DNA of 64,000 nucleotides, from positions 23,179,809 to 23,243,808 of the forward strand of contig NC_135563.1 of NCBI RefSeq assembly GCF_964340395.1, written 5' to 3'. This document shows, one piece after another, positions 42,651-56,200 of this stretch. Every line of letters starts with the position of its first letter. The first letter of the stretch is position 1. A model generated the notes under the pieces. It searched no databases. It was not told the DNA's origin and worked only from the letters and a program-made list of their open reading frames with translations. Source of the stretch: Glandiceps talaboti (taxonomy: Eukaryota; Hemichordata; Enteropneusta; Spengelidae). The translations under genes and the position numbers were made by a program.

Positions 42651-45600
42651 TATAGTATGGTTTACCATTGAACACAGATAAATTTCCATTTTAAGATCAT
42701 ACAAGATTATTTACATGTTAATTTTGATACGCTTAGTTACATGGTATATTAGTACTGGCTACTTGACATGCAGCAAGTTTATAACAGTTAGCAGTGTATA
42801 CCAAGTGTAGGCAGACATGAACTGTCTTATAGTACGTGTATGTTGTTATCAGTGACAGAGGTATTTAGTTAGGCTTGTGTTTATGTGATGTCAACCAGTG
42901 CATGAATACTATTCTATGTATCCAATCAAATCATTAGATAAAATAAAAATAAATGATAGCAGTTGGTTTCACTTACATGTAAATGTTAATTTCATCATGT
43001 TCCATGTATCCAATTAAATTGTAATCAGAAAAGAAATAGTTGTAGATTTCAGTTACATTTATAATGTAATATGTACATTACTATGGTAGGATTGGGTGCC
43101 AAAGAAGGGTGGATAAATAATGTGAACCAAGTGTCAAGTTTCTGTGTCTAAACATTACATACACCCAACAAATTATAGTGACTCTGTGTTGGGCTAGGAT
43201 GAAGCACATTGGAATGTCAACAGGACCTTCACAATGAATATACAGTCAATATTACATATATTATGCATTCCATGGCAGTGTTTGCATATTATTATGAATC
43301 TATTCAAACTATCTTAATTATACATGTATGACTAACTTTGTTGTAATAACCCATCATATGTTTACATAGTTGAAGTACATCATAGTATTAGTAAGTGAAT
43401 GATGTAAATTATAGACATATTTTATGGTAGTGACCTTGGGCTAAAAAAAAGTATGTGACCTAAAAGTCAAGTTTAGTGATAACATAGTAGGCATTGATAA
43501 AAGTAGTGTTGTCTATTAAATTTTTACAATCCTGACAACAGATACAAGAAAATTATTCATCATTTTCTGTCTATTAAACATAATTGTATGTTGACCTTTC
43601 AAAATTCTATTATAATGGTAAGATTTGATTGTCATAGTTACTGATCATTGTTTATAGAAATAAACATAAATTTAACTAAAATCTTGGTAGGGTTGGGTCG
43701 GGTGGGGTGGGGGGTGGGGTGGGGGATCAGTGTTAGAATCCTCAAGGGGTGATTTTAACAAGGTTTTTAAGGAAAATATAGTAATTTTCAGTTTCAGAAC
43801 TAGAACAAAGAAGGGAGTGGTTTATTAAAATCAGATGATCTCAGTAGTGTGACTGCCAGACATGTAATTAGTTCTGTGGAAAGTGACTGAGCTAGTTTAT
43901 TTTCACAAAAGCTACCACGTAATAACATTATATGCTGTATTTGATTGGATATCAGTCTGTCTACCCTGACATTTGCTTTTTTTTTTTTGGTGCTTTGTAG
44001 TAATACTGTAATTCCTTTCAAGGTAACAATAAAATATAGCAATACATTATATTATATGTATAAAAATAGACCTGTAATTGTCTCAACAACTGAATTCACA
44101 CTCCGGTAGAGCAGCAAATAAAAAGCTGCCTTGGTACCTTACAATCTGTGCATTTTGGTTTGTTAAGTAATTGTCAAATCTGCAGGAAATGAGTGCTTCT
44201 TTTAAGTTATATTGCACCGCTTTCAGTGTTTGTTCCTATCTGAATTATTCAGATGCTTGGCTTTGTCATTTAGTGGGAAGGAAACGCTTTACAGCTCAGT
44301 CAGCGTGTGTGCAGGAAAGTGTTGAATATATCAGTGATTGCATTAATTTAATGATGACGTATGTATGTATACAGCAATGTCTAATTCTACCTCTGTACAT
44401 TGTAATTTGGACAGTATTTAAGTGTAAATCTCTTCTCAATAAAATGAATATTGTTATTATTTTATGCTCATATTCATGTCAGCGCCTTGTTATTTCCGTG
44501 TGAACAGGTGTTGAGCTTTATCCTAGATATATACAAAATGTAACTGTCACCTGGATGGCCATCAATGTTGAGTGCATTTGACAAGCATATCCTCTGTTTA
44601 ATATGCTGGATTCAAAAAGACTGAAATGGGTATTATAGATTGTCATTGTAATGTATGTGATGGGGAATGTCATTGAATTTTCATCTAGTGTGTGATTTTT
44701 CTATAATATATAATGTATGTCACATATGACTTTATGTATGTGAGATTTCAACCACCTGATTTACACCTGGTAAACAGTTCTATAATAATGCTTAACGTAA
44801 TATTATAGACTTGACCTTTCCTTGATAAGAATATAATATTGCATTTGATTCTTTTGATGGAAAATTGTCAAGAGAATCGGATTACATTGTACCTTTAAAA
44901 TGTTAAATATCTATTCCCACAAAATGTTAGTGAACATATCTATTCAAATTGTGACTGTACAGGGGTTTTTCTTCTTGTCCTTAATGTCCTTTCTTTCTTT
45001 GACCTATTTCTTGTTTGATTTATTGAACCTTTTAAAGCATATAACCCAACTAATGGCCATCAAGAATGTTTCCACAACCTGGCCGGTGATGAGACATTGT
45101 GACAGGTAGTGTGTTACCAATGTTTGCAAATTTAGACTGGTTCCTGACAAAATTTAGCAAAATGAAATGATCACACAAATGAACGAAAAATTTCAACAAA
45201 ATGGAAAGGGAATTGATAATTTTGTTGGAAGTTTCTGCCTAATTATACTGTCATTTCTATGTTCCCACAATGCATCATAACAGGAAGTAGCATATTTAGA
45301 GCATCAGAATGGGCACCTCCCTAGAGTACATCTGTAAAATGGGATAGTGTGTTTGGGGAAGGAATGTTTTCATATGTCACAGTGCTGTCCTAACTGTATA
45401 GCTTGTTGACCTCACTAATGAGGCCAACATATCACTTACAGGAAGACAGTTTAGGTGTGGTCAAAAACTTGTATTTCTTCCATGTTTTGTACAATATACT
45501 CAGAAAACATCATTATTTGGATACTTTGACAGAACAGGGTACTACCCAAGTGTTAGGAATTTGTCCTGTCTAATTTCTGTCACTGGTGAAAGCAAATAAC

Positions 45601-48480
45601 ACAACTGTATCAAAGAACACAACAATTTGACCTTTGACCTTGATGATGTTATCTGATACAACTAACCCCGGCAGGATTTCCTCCTCCAGTACTTACAAAC
45701 TATTATTGAGGATGTTTGGGTGTAATAGCAAGTTCTAGAGATCCACCCAGTCAAGGTTATATTGATATTTGCACAGGTCAATTTTCCAACATTCCACAGT
45801 TTTTACCTTACAGTAGAAAATGTCGACACCCTTAAAAACCTGGCATTCATAAAATACAACAAATATTAGCAATTCATTAAATGCACAGATTATTGAATTG
45901 TTAGATTTATTGCTAGGAATTTTGTCTGAATCTAGAGTAATGTGAAAATAATAGGTTGCTAAAATATAGCAAGCAAATAATTTTCAGGAAGTCTAATCTA
46001 AGATGGCTGTTATTAGATCTTTTCAATAATGAGAGTTTCTTCTATCATAAAAGGAAAGACCCAACCCCAACCCCACCCCTCCAAGAAACCCAATAAAATA
46101 AAAGTTCATGTTAATTTAACACCATCTTACATTGATAGTATATTTATGGATGGTGTTCAGCAAATTATTCTAAAATGTTGTGCTATTTTGTAATTTTCAG
46201 AAAATGTATTTTTTTGTAAACTTTGGAAAATGCACACTACTGTAACTAACTGCAATAGAACCTGTTTGTGTCGAACCATACTACATGTAAATCATTGTCA
46301 ACTGAGTGTTATATTTCACCCTGGTAGCCTAAATAACTTTTACATGTATGTCCTGTTCTATACATGGATACCAGGTATTGATATAGTTTTGACAGCTGTT
46401 ATAAGATGTTGTGTGTATTAAAGTTAGTGTTCCTATCTTTTTGTTTGATTGGTTCTACTTGTTTGTCTGCATGGACAGTGACCTGTATGTCATCATCTTG
46501 GTATGAATTGTTGTACACTGTCAGACTGCAAGGACAAGATGTCGGAATGTTATGAATCCTAAGGAATGAATTAGTCATGCAGCAGTTGATGCAAACTGTG
46601 ACACAAACAGCCTTGGTGCAAATTTATTGCCATATTGTACATAGGCGCTTTTGTAGTAACTTTTACGGCCTATCCAGATTATACCATCATTGTTTAGCTC
46701 AGCTGAGTATGATGATGTAGCTGAAAAAATCAATGTTACTTGGTTATCAACAATGTATACAAGTTATGGTTTTAGACATAACGGTACATTATGGTACATT
46801 TACATGTAACAGTCTGGTGCAGTGTTTGTGATAGATTGATTAAAGTCGTGAGCAGCTTTTCAATTATTATATGTCGTTTCTAATATCGTAGTCTCCGAGA
46901 CATATAAACTGTCTTGTCACAAAAAGAATGATTTATCACAGCTAGAGTACTGTTGTGTCATTTCTTGAATTATGGCTGTTGTACTATGACTAACTACATT
47001 GTTTGTGACATCACCAGTGCCTGGAATACAACTCCTAGCACTTACTCACTGTCTAAAGGACATCGATTTGATAGCCAGCCCGGGTAGGTGATGTGTCTGG
47101 TCAAGAAGGAATAGACAAAAACTCACATTGTCTGGATAAGTTAACATAGGCTGTCTTGCATGCACCTTTTGTACAGAACCATGGGTCTGTATGAAAGAAG
47201 AATAAATAGGGGTTTGGGGTGCTATGACGTGTAGGAATGTTGTACAATCAAAATTATGAGTTCATTGGTTCAGAGAGAGGACAAAGGTACAACTGTTCTT
47301 ACTTGGATAGGTTCCAGTAGACAGCCTTGTTCTATCACAATGTTTCGACTACCAAGATTACTGTCATAGCAGACTATCAAAAGAAGTATTGTTATCTGTT
47401 TACTCATGAAATACTGGGGTGACTAAATAGCACAAAGGAAATGGTGCCCCTCAACAATTTCAAAGATAAAAAATGTCAAAGGTCGTAGGATAGCAGATGG
47501 TGGAACGTCTGCAAGTACAAATTTGGGCTTGGTTGCACTACATGGTTAAATGTTGAACCTGTGATGACCAAATATGTATGGATTATTTTGACAACTGGTT
47601 ATATTTAGAGTAAAATCTAAAGAAACACAACATTTCAGTAGCAATTTTTTGTTAGCTATGTCCCAGTATCAAGTATTTTCCCTCATTTATTACAGGTGTG
47701 TGACCATAATTAGGGATACCAGGTCATCATCTGTTACATTGAAATCCGTCATATTTGCCTAACAAACGAGAACACAGTTATTAATATTGAGTGATATTTT
47801 GGTCTCATGGCACATAGTCAATGCCATCTATGTAATGATTATCCCCAAACAATACCAAATTAAAAAATTCACAAATATGTAATGTTCACCTCATAGAGTA
47901 TGAATGATGACCTTGTCACCTCAAGGGGAGAAAAGAAATGTTAATACCATTGCCTTCATGCAATATTAGATGGTCACAGGGTCCTTGTTAATTTATTTTA
48001 TTTTATTTATTTATTCGTTGTAATCTTGTTTATTAGAGGTGCAAGTAACCCTCTCTTTGGTTATAGAGGAAATATTACATAAATGTGATTATTTATTTGT
48101 GATAATAAAGCAACATATTACGTATTCCACATAGTGGTAAATTTGTTTAGTTAGGATTTATAGTTTGCAAAGGTACATGTAGCAGAAGTTGCCTCATTGT
48201 CAAAGATGGGGAGGGGAGGAGGATAAAAGATAGGATGGGGAAGGGGGGGGGTGATAGGATGGGGGATGAGAAAGTGAGAGTGAAATAATTAGGGAAGAAG
48301 AGAAAGGTAATGAGGAAGAGGAAGAAAGGGTGAGGAAAGGAAAAGAAAGAATGACAGGAGAAGGTAGAAAGAATGATGGGAGAGGGGAGAAAGAAAGGGC
48401 AGGGCTAATTATGAACAACTCATTAGATAACACCCAATTAAAATGAGAAGCTCCACAGTTATAATTATTCATAATTTAAT
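42651..48480. other. No gene recognised; long AT-rich stretch
   Basis: No supportable exon. A G-rich cluster lies at 43,689-43,725 and purine-rich sequence at 48,200-48,400. Open frames at 44,171-44,503 and 44,900-45,109 lack domains. It could be intronic to a gene starting in the 36.6-37.7 kb island. Confidence 0.4.
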
Positions 48481-48780
48481 TTAAAAAATAGTTTCTGCAT
48501 CATCATCATGAAGAATCATGTATTCACAATGCCAGCCCCTCCTGACTGTTTCCTTGAGCTTACTGCTCCATATCTTTATGGCATTCAATCCGATATAACT
48601 GAGTTTATTTTGAGTCTTGTCTGTCCTGTTAGTGGTATAGTAATATGATAACAGCCCATATAGTAGTGATACAATACTAAAATCTTTCACTCTGAAGAAT
48701 GTCTTCGATAAGTGTAGCAAGTAGTTGAGGTCAGAGGTCAGAGGTTGTGTATTATGAATTGTTACTGTTTCAGGGGTCAC
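48481..48780 (-). pseudogene. Possible remnant of a LINE reverse transcriptase C-terminus
   Basis: A minus-strand open frame reads LSKTFFRVKDFSIVSLLYGL, then YYYTTNRTDKTQNKLSYIGL, then NAIKIWSSKLKE. The order (leucine-rich helix, TxNRT-like segment, Y-x-G-x2-x-K-I-W-x-S-L-K) resembles the end of non-LTR retrotransposon ORF2 proteins, which typically finish with a motif like FSYxGPxLWNSLP. Only this fragment is open; no RT catalytic motif is present in the window. The similarity is by eye only. Confidence 0.25.
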
Positions 48781-49257
48781 AGGTCATACTTCCAGCTAGG
48801 CTCATTTTCTCATGATTTGTTCAACTCCTTTGGGATATTTTGCAAAATAACTGTAAGACAAGCGTTGAATTGAGCTGGTATAAGTTTATGTTAACTTTGT
48901 CAATACAGAGAAGGAACTGTACCAATAGTAAATTGTAATCTTCCTTGTGTACAGTAATAGGAAACTCGGTGAACTTCAGAGTAGGTTGATGTTGGTATGA
49001 AGTAAAATTGAAATTTGTAATAATATTGTGAATAATCACTAATAGTATCCTGATAAGGAAATAGAGATCATAAGATATAAATATTCCATAGTGTGTAGTT
49101 AAGTACTGAGATGAGAAGCCCTGGCAAATGCTGAAGAAGTATTTGTATTGTTACCTTGTTTTCAAAGTCCTTGGTGATGTATTTGTCTGGAAAAACTGAC
49201 GGCTTGAGATTCTGGCATTTTCTGCATGTTTTATAGTTGTACTGTATATTAAATTAA

Positions 49258-49492
49258 GTATCTGTCTGTCTGTGTCTGTGTCTATCTATGTGTCTGTCTG
49301 TCTGTCTGTCTGTCTGTCTGCCTGTCTGTCTGTCTAGCAGTCAATGTCTGTCTATCTGTGTGTATCTATGTGTCTCTGTCTGGTATATCGTGACTAACAC
49401 TGATACATACATACATACATACATACATACATACATACATACATACATACATACATACATACATACATACATACATACATACAATAACATAC

Positions 49493-49526
<34 letters not shown>
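49258..49526. repeat. Composite microsatellite (GTCT)n - (CATA)n - (ACAG)n
   Basis: A (CTGT)n tract at about 49,260-49,340, an (ACAT)n tract at 49,404-49,483 and an (ACAG)n tract at 49,495-49,526. The outer two are mutually complementary in opposite order, so the strand could fold into a hairpin enclosing the middle array. Confidence 0.92.
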
Positions 49527-49529
49527 TGT

Positions 49530-52500
49530 ACATATACATGTACAAGGTCACATTCAACTTACTAATAATGATGATGACAATCAAAGAGCAAATGTGAACT
49601 AGAATGTGGAGGAGTGGGTAAATAGTGGTATTCTAAAGACAAGATGTATGTAATACCATCCTGAATAGGATCTAGCCATCATCTACATTGTCAACATACA
49701 TGTACATTGTTGTGGACTTTGAAGTAGGGTGACTGTAATAAACATTACCTTCATTGTATTGTTCAAGAGGTAGACAGTCCCAACTTTAATGTATCAGTCT
49801 TGTCTGGAGTTGGTCTGTAAGTGTCCATAGCATCCGCAGTTATGTAAGTCAACATCACAAAATGGACCTGTGTACATGTACATGTACTACTAAAGTACTC
49901 TTCAGTAACGTACAGTATGTACATTTGTATATGTATGTGTACAGTCATGGTTTGTTGAATATCAAGTTACTGTATACTATACATGTATGAGTGTTTCTTA
50001 ATGATGTGTCCTTTATAGTATTGTGTTTGTAGAACAGTATATAGTCAATTGAACATCGAGCAATGAACTTATTGCAGTTAGGAGTTGGAACAGCACAAAG
50101 TCCTCAGGTTTAGAATAAATTTTACATAATCTTACCCCGTTTGTCTGGTTTACCAATGCATACATTGTGAAATGTTCAAGACCAATGACCCCCTCAGTGT
50201 TCATATGAGATATATCATTTAGATTAAAAGCAAATATCTCATGAAAAATGTGTCTTCAGTTTCAAGACTGCATGCAAGCTGTTATGATTCTGTGGTATGT
50301 ATGTATCACTGGTAACAGTTCACACAACAGAATCTTGTGAAGAATTTTATCATTCATAAAAATAACGATCAAAAGTGATTTCACTTTGTCTACAATTTAT
50401 ACCATAAAAAGTTTTTATAATAAATAATTATAGTATGCAATAAATATTATAAATATAGAAATGCCAGCATATTATATGCTAAAAACAGTTGATTGTTGCA
50501 TGTCATTTGCTCTTTGTACCATACTAATCCTTCCTACAAATGGAATATTAAAAAAAAAAAAAAAAAAAAGTGAAAATTGCAGATTTATATGTATGATTTC
50601 TGCATTTGTATCTAGATAATATATGATGGCACAGTGACTATGTTTAGTATTCTAGTCAACAGTGTGGTAATCATATGCTAAGTACATGTAGATTGCAATT
50701 CAGTCGTACATCTCTGAATGTGTAATCTTCATAGTTGTCTACCCTCACACTCAAAGGTGATTTGACAATTATTCCCCTTACATATGACGTGATAGCCATT
50801 CATCTCATGGGTAATCATAATAATATTTTCACAGGTGATTTGATAATTTTTCCTCTCAAGGTAATCTTCATCATAACCATTATCCTCACAGGTGATTTAA
50901 TAGCAGTTTCTCATTTCCTTACGTAGATGCCTCTTTATGGCATTTTCAGTCAATTTCCTGCAAACGATTCCAAAATGACTAGTTATATGAAAAGTCTAGT
51001 GGTAACGTAGTATAGAACACATATCATGGGAATGGCATGAAAAATAACTAAATTATAAACCAGGCAACTGTGGTAGCAATCACCCAGTGTGTGTATGTGT
51101 AATAATAATGCTTCATGTTAGTACTGCAAAGGAATGATCAAACTTTGAAAGAGATACATGTAGTCATTTTCTATTTATATAAAGTTGAGGACAACATGAC
51201 TCATTTTTGGTGTTCTAGATTGACATTGATATGTGGATAATTGGTCAAAGGTGCCATAAATCATGTAAAGTATGACCTAGGGTCAGACCAGTGTTACGTG
51301 TAAATAAGTTGATGTGTTGAAATGCAATTCAGCTTGTACTAAGGGTATATAAACACAGCTGATGACTTTGACATTAGGAACACTGCTTCATGGAAAAAAG
51401 TGTGTTTCATGGGACACCATGCCAGACAAAATGTTTCCTTATGTAGGGACTGAGTACTGTACAATATTAAACTTTGAGATTGGAAACATTGTCATGTAGA
51501 AGGTGTTTTCCATACTAAAACATATGTAAAGTGTCTTCCATGTCTGGGGTACAATAGTTAAACCAAGGAATGTTCTTTTCCAGAACATTAGTTTCAAAAT
51601 CATGGACATGAATTGATGTATTAGGTATCATACATAAATGATATACATGTACATAGTTGAATAGCAAGAACATAAATGGACCAAAACAAACTTATTAGTT
51701 TAAGGTGAAATATGGTATATGAAATTTCAACTGATATTTATGATGATTATTTGCATATCTCAATATCTAATATTTGACCTTTGACACAAACCAGACCAGT
51801 GAGCAGTTGGCCAATGTAAATCTCCATATTTCACTATTTGACCTTTATTCCCCTGGAGTGTACTATAGGGTTTCAATGACAGGGTGTACCATGTTTCATA
51901 AAAAATTGAGTGTTAATATGTCAGTGATTCATGTTGAATACATTGTAAATGTATTTGCATTTGTAGAGAATAACATTGAACCTTTTTACAATGTTTTATG
52001 AGTCAAGTAAAATCTGATGAACAGAAGTACTAATCTTGCATGTCATTAGCAACTGCATGCTTCTGTGATTTCAAATTTTTCATCAAGAACTCATGCAGCG
52101 TTATCATTATGATTATGGTCCAACAAGAACATTGTTGTTTCTGTTGCAAAGTGTATTGGTGTGACTCTTTGAATACTTCAAATACACAAAATGTAGGTGT
52201 GTCATTTATAGTGATTCAGTGTGAATTTTGCAGTTGTTTGAATAGGTTTCCTACCACATACTTACTTCTTTTAGAATAGATACTGTATCTACTTTCACAA
52301 TATACAAAAATTGTATGCTAATACTTTGTACATATTGTGACTTGTACAAATTAAAACATAGGTGCAATACTTGCCTAGACGTCATAGGTGCAATACTTGC
52401 CTAGACGTCATCAATACCGTTCCACCATGTGACTGTACACACAGTGAACTGTTGACAGCTTGTTTGTTGATTGTTTAGTGTACAAGACCATAGGCCACAA

Positions 52501-53000
52501 TGAGTATAGATTGTAATGGATATCAGCAAGTTTATAGCTGTGACTACCATGACCACACAGCAGGAATCTAACAGATTGTCATTCTGGAAATAGTAAATGA
52601 TGCTTACCTTGGCAGAGTTTTAGTCATGCATGCATGTCTTGTATTCTAGGACTGAATTTACAATATATATAAATATTACTATTATCCATACCATACATAT
52701 TTATTACATGTAAATACAATATGGCAATGTCGTGATGCCAATAGAGAAAGTCAGATTGGTACAATATTATGATTAATTGTTTTCTATGCTGTGGCATGAT
52801 TTGGAAAAAATTCTAGCACATGACTTGCTACATGTATCTGTGTAGTTTGGTGCCTAACTAAGGTGTCAAACAGGGAAAAGAAACAAAAATTTGACTTTAA
52901 AGGTTCGCAATTTTCATCCTAACTCTATATATACATGATGTGTATATCTCACTCATAACAAAACACACTACTAGTTAGTCTATCTGCTAGAATCTTCGGC
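49530..53000. other. No gene recognised
   Basis: AT-rich DNA with a poly(A) tract at 50,551-50,569. A degenerate triple of a CACAGGTGATTTGATAAT-like string lies at 50,755-50,905. A perfect 27-bp tandem pair (CATAGGTGCAATACTTGCCT + AGACGT) lies near 52,358-52,411. Confidence 0.45.
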
Positions 53001-53205
53001 AATTCTACTAATTTTAAAAGTAACCACTGTAACAGCACCAAAGGTACTGTTGAGGGCTTCCCACCTAGGGCTGCACACCAGCGGTTCTGTCATCCTTGGC
53101 TAGTGTTCTGGTAACACAGCACCAAAGGTACTGTTGAGGGCTTCCCACCTAGGGGCTGCACACCAGCGGTTCTGTCATCCTTGGCTAGTGTTCTGAGTGC
53201 AGTTT
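52990..53205 (+). repeat. Tandem pair of an 80-85 bp unit belonging to a dispersed repeat
   Basis: CAGCACCAAAGGTACTGTTG through GGCTAGTGTTCTGG occurs twice almost identically (about 53,033-53,112 and 53,117-53,197). The preceding AATTCTACTAATTTT plus AGTRACCAC also occurs at 63,906-63,935, followed there by related CCAAAG...CTGT...GAGGGCTT sequence. Confidence 0.8.
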
Positions 53206-56200
53206 TTTTGCAAAACAGTGTGAATTCAAATTCAGTTTACAGATATTTGACTTTTGATAAATGTACAATGTATTCCAGATGTGATTTGGATGTAGTTCTA
53301 TTAGTTAGTGAAACCTTTCAAGTGTTCTATGACCTAAAGCATTGAAGTTATTATTACAGTAAATTAATGTTTCCAGTAGGATTGACACACATCAAATGAA
53401 CCCAGTCACAATCATTTTGAAGTCGGTTCAGTGTCTTTTTGATCGGAAGGGTATAATAACTATAAATGAACACATTTCAATACCTTGGTCTCAATTTTTT
53501 TTTTAATAATAAAATTTTTGAATTAATGCACATTTCCAAACAAATAACTTTATTGAATGAATGTTTATTTATTCCAGAATAATGGTATCAAATGTCAAAG
53601 TCACTGTACAATGTACATACGGCTGAGACCCTTAAAAATTCTAATTTTACAAGTTCAAGACCAACCAAAAATCCATTGATAATATCTCTGTCCACTTAAA
53701 ATAGTGTTTTGTCAACTCAAACTTCCCCAAATATTATCAAAACTCAAATTATTTTTAACATATTTGTATGTTTATCCACGCCTTTTCATAACTGTTCTTG
53801 TTTATTTTCAGATATAAACTTTGCAAGAAAATAACTGTGAACTGCATGTTAAGTTTGATCACAGGGTGATAAAAACATGCCTTCTAAGATGAAAGCAATA
53901 ATGTACAATTTACAATATAAGACAAAAATGTTGGAAAGAATTGCACAAGTTTTACTATTTTAGTTGCGATTTAGGGCAATACTTTAATAAGATAAAGTTT
54001 ATGGAACTCAACCTACAGAAAAATATGTCTGTAGCATTTGATATCCTTTCATCCAGGGATTAACCTATTGACCTTCAGTCCCCAGATTCCACCCATCAAC
54101 TGTATATTTCTTACAAGAAGGACACCCATGAAATCGACACCTAAATATGTTAGTTGTACCAATCTTTGAAATATCACATAGTCAGCCTTGTTTGTCAGAT
54201 GAAAGTAAAGTTTATCAATCATAAATACTGGTATGTTCAACAACATCCATCATTACCTGGATTAAGCGTGTCATAAAAATATGTCGTCAAATTTTTTCTG
54301 CTTATGTGTTTCTCATTTGTGTACAAAATGAGCCTAGTATAGTATTACCAATCATTTCAGTGTTATGTACTCATCGCAGCTGAATGATATTAATAGGAGC
54401 ACATTACTAGTCAGTGAGTAAGGGTCATATCAAAGTTCACTGTGGAGACAGTCATTGTTGACAAATATGGCAGCTTTCTTCGTCTGGTTAAATTTTTAAT
54501 TAAAACATGTATAGTTTTTGCCAAATATGATATTCCTATATGATCAATTCTCATATTATTAAATAGATTCTGAACCTCCCTCCCTCCCCCTTCCCACAAA
54601 CCTTTTTGCTTTTATATAAAGATTAATATTTCAAAGATGTAAAAATATTACAAAGTGAATTTTTCCCGACAAGTGCATTGCGTTTCATAATTATGTTTGT
54701 TTGTGTGTATTTGTACAATATTGAGTATAACCTCAAAGTAGAATGGATTATTTCGATGAAATAATTCTTTCTTTGTCCTATTTAGAAATGTAATCAAATC
54801 CATCGTCATTTCAACTTGGGTACGTGACCAACCATAATTTTAATGATTTTCAACGAACAACGATCCATAAAAGTGGTGTGTTGCAAGTTTGGAGCCTGAA
54901 GTGTTTTAGCACAGATGCGTACATAAATCTTGTTTTCATTATAGTAAATGTCGTTAAAACTGGATGCAATAATTCAGTCTTGCTGACAGGTAGTGATTTA
55001 TTTTTTAAATCATTTGAAGCAAGTCACATAAGTACCTTTATATTATGTTGAATCCAATATTACATTTATGATTTAAAACTGTAAATACACGCAATAAATT
55101 TTGTTAAATTTACACACATACACAAACCAGCTTTCTTTATCATTCACATTCAGAGTTCTTCAATTTTTTGTTGCTTTTATGTTCCCAATCTAATAAACAT
55201 CACAGAAGTTATAAAGATTTCAATTTTTGCACCAAAAGTTTATGTCCATTTTGCAAGAAAGGACAAAATCCTGTACAAGTATGTAAACTGTCAGCCATTT
55301 GTAAAAAAAAATCATATTTTAAGACGCATTACATTCCAGAGTGAGAAATTGTCTTTAATTATGTAACATGATGAAATATTAGTATCACTTTTTAATGATA
55401 TGTCCTTGGCAATCCATATATCTCTGATGTGATACTTGTTAGACTGTTGTATGTAGTCTGCACAGAGAAGTAGACAGCATGTTCCATTTTGTAATGGGGA
55501 TGACAGCTTTATAATTATATTTTAGTATATTAGATGTATAAGAATTAATACATTTTCACACTTGGTATGCCATGCAAGATATCATGCAAATATAAGGATA
55601 GCTGTCAAAATTTTCATCAATAGGGACACCGTGTAGATTGATTTTCTGCTTTTTCTTTTAAAAGGAAAATTATTTTTCTTAGAAAAGTGTTTGCAAGTAC
55701 ATTATAGTTATATGGGTTTTAACTCATAATTTTAGAATGTTTTGAAAATGATGAAAAATTAGAACGATAATTTCCCAGTTGTTCCACCTTACTTGATAAA
55801 CAGTGCGAATGCAGTGTCCCTCATATTATGAGCTGGCCACCCCTATGTGAAGAGTAGACATGGCTCTAATTTGATCTTTCACCTTAAATTTGGCTGAGGT
55901 AAAGATTGACCATTGCAGGGGCACAGAGGTAAGATTTCAAACCTCCAAGATAGCAGTTGTACAGTTAAAACAATCCTCCACATTCCTGGCAAATTTCAAA
56001 CAATTCAGTTACAATGTTCCTACTGGATTTTACAAGTGTATATACTAACAGTGGCGAACGTGTTGGGGAGTGGCAGGCCCTTAGTCATGTTGATTTTCAA
56101 AGCTGTTTCATAGACTACTGCTCATTTTTGCATTATATTTGTATAGTTTTATTGATTTCAACTATCATGCCATATAGATCATTCACTTTTTAGCCTGTCA

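Noticed and set aside
44171-45109. Two + strand ORFs considered as exons
   Set aside because: The first opens at TTG; neither has a domain, a phase-consistent partner or a clear splice pair.
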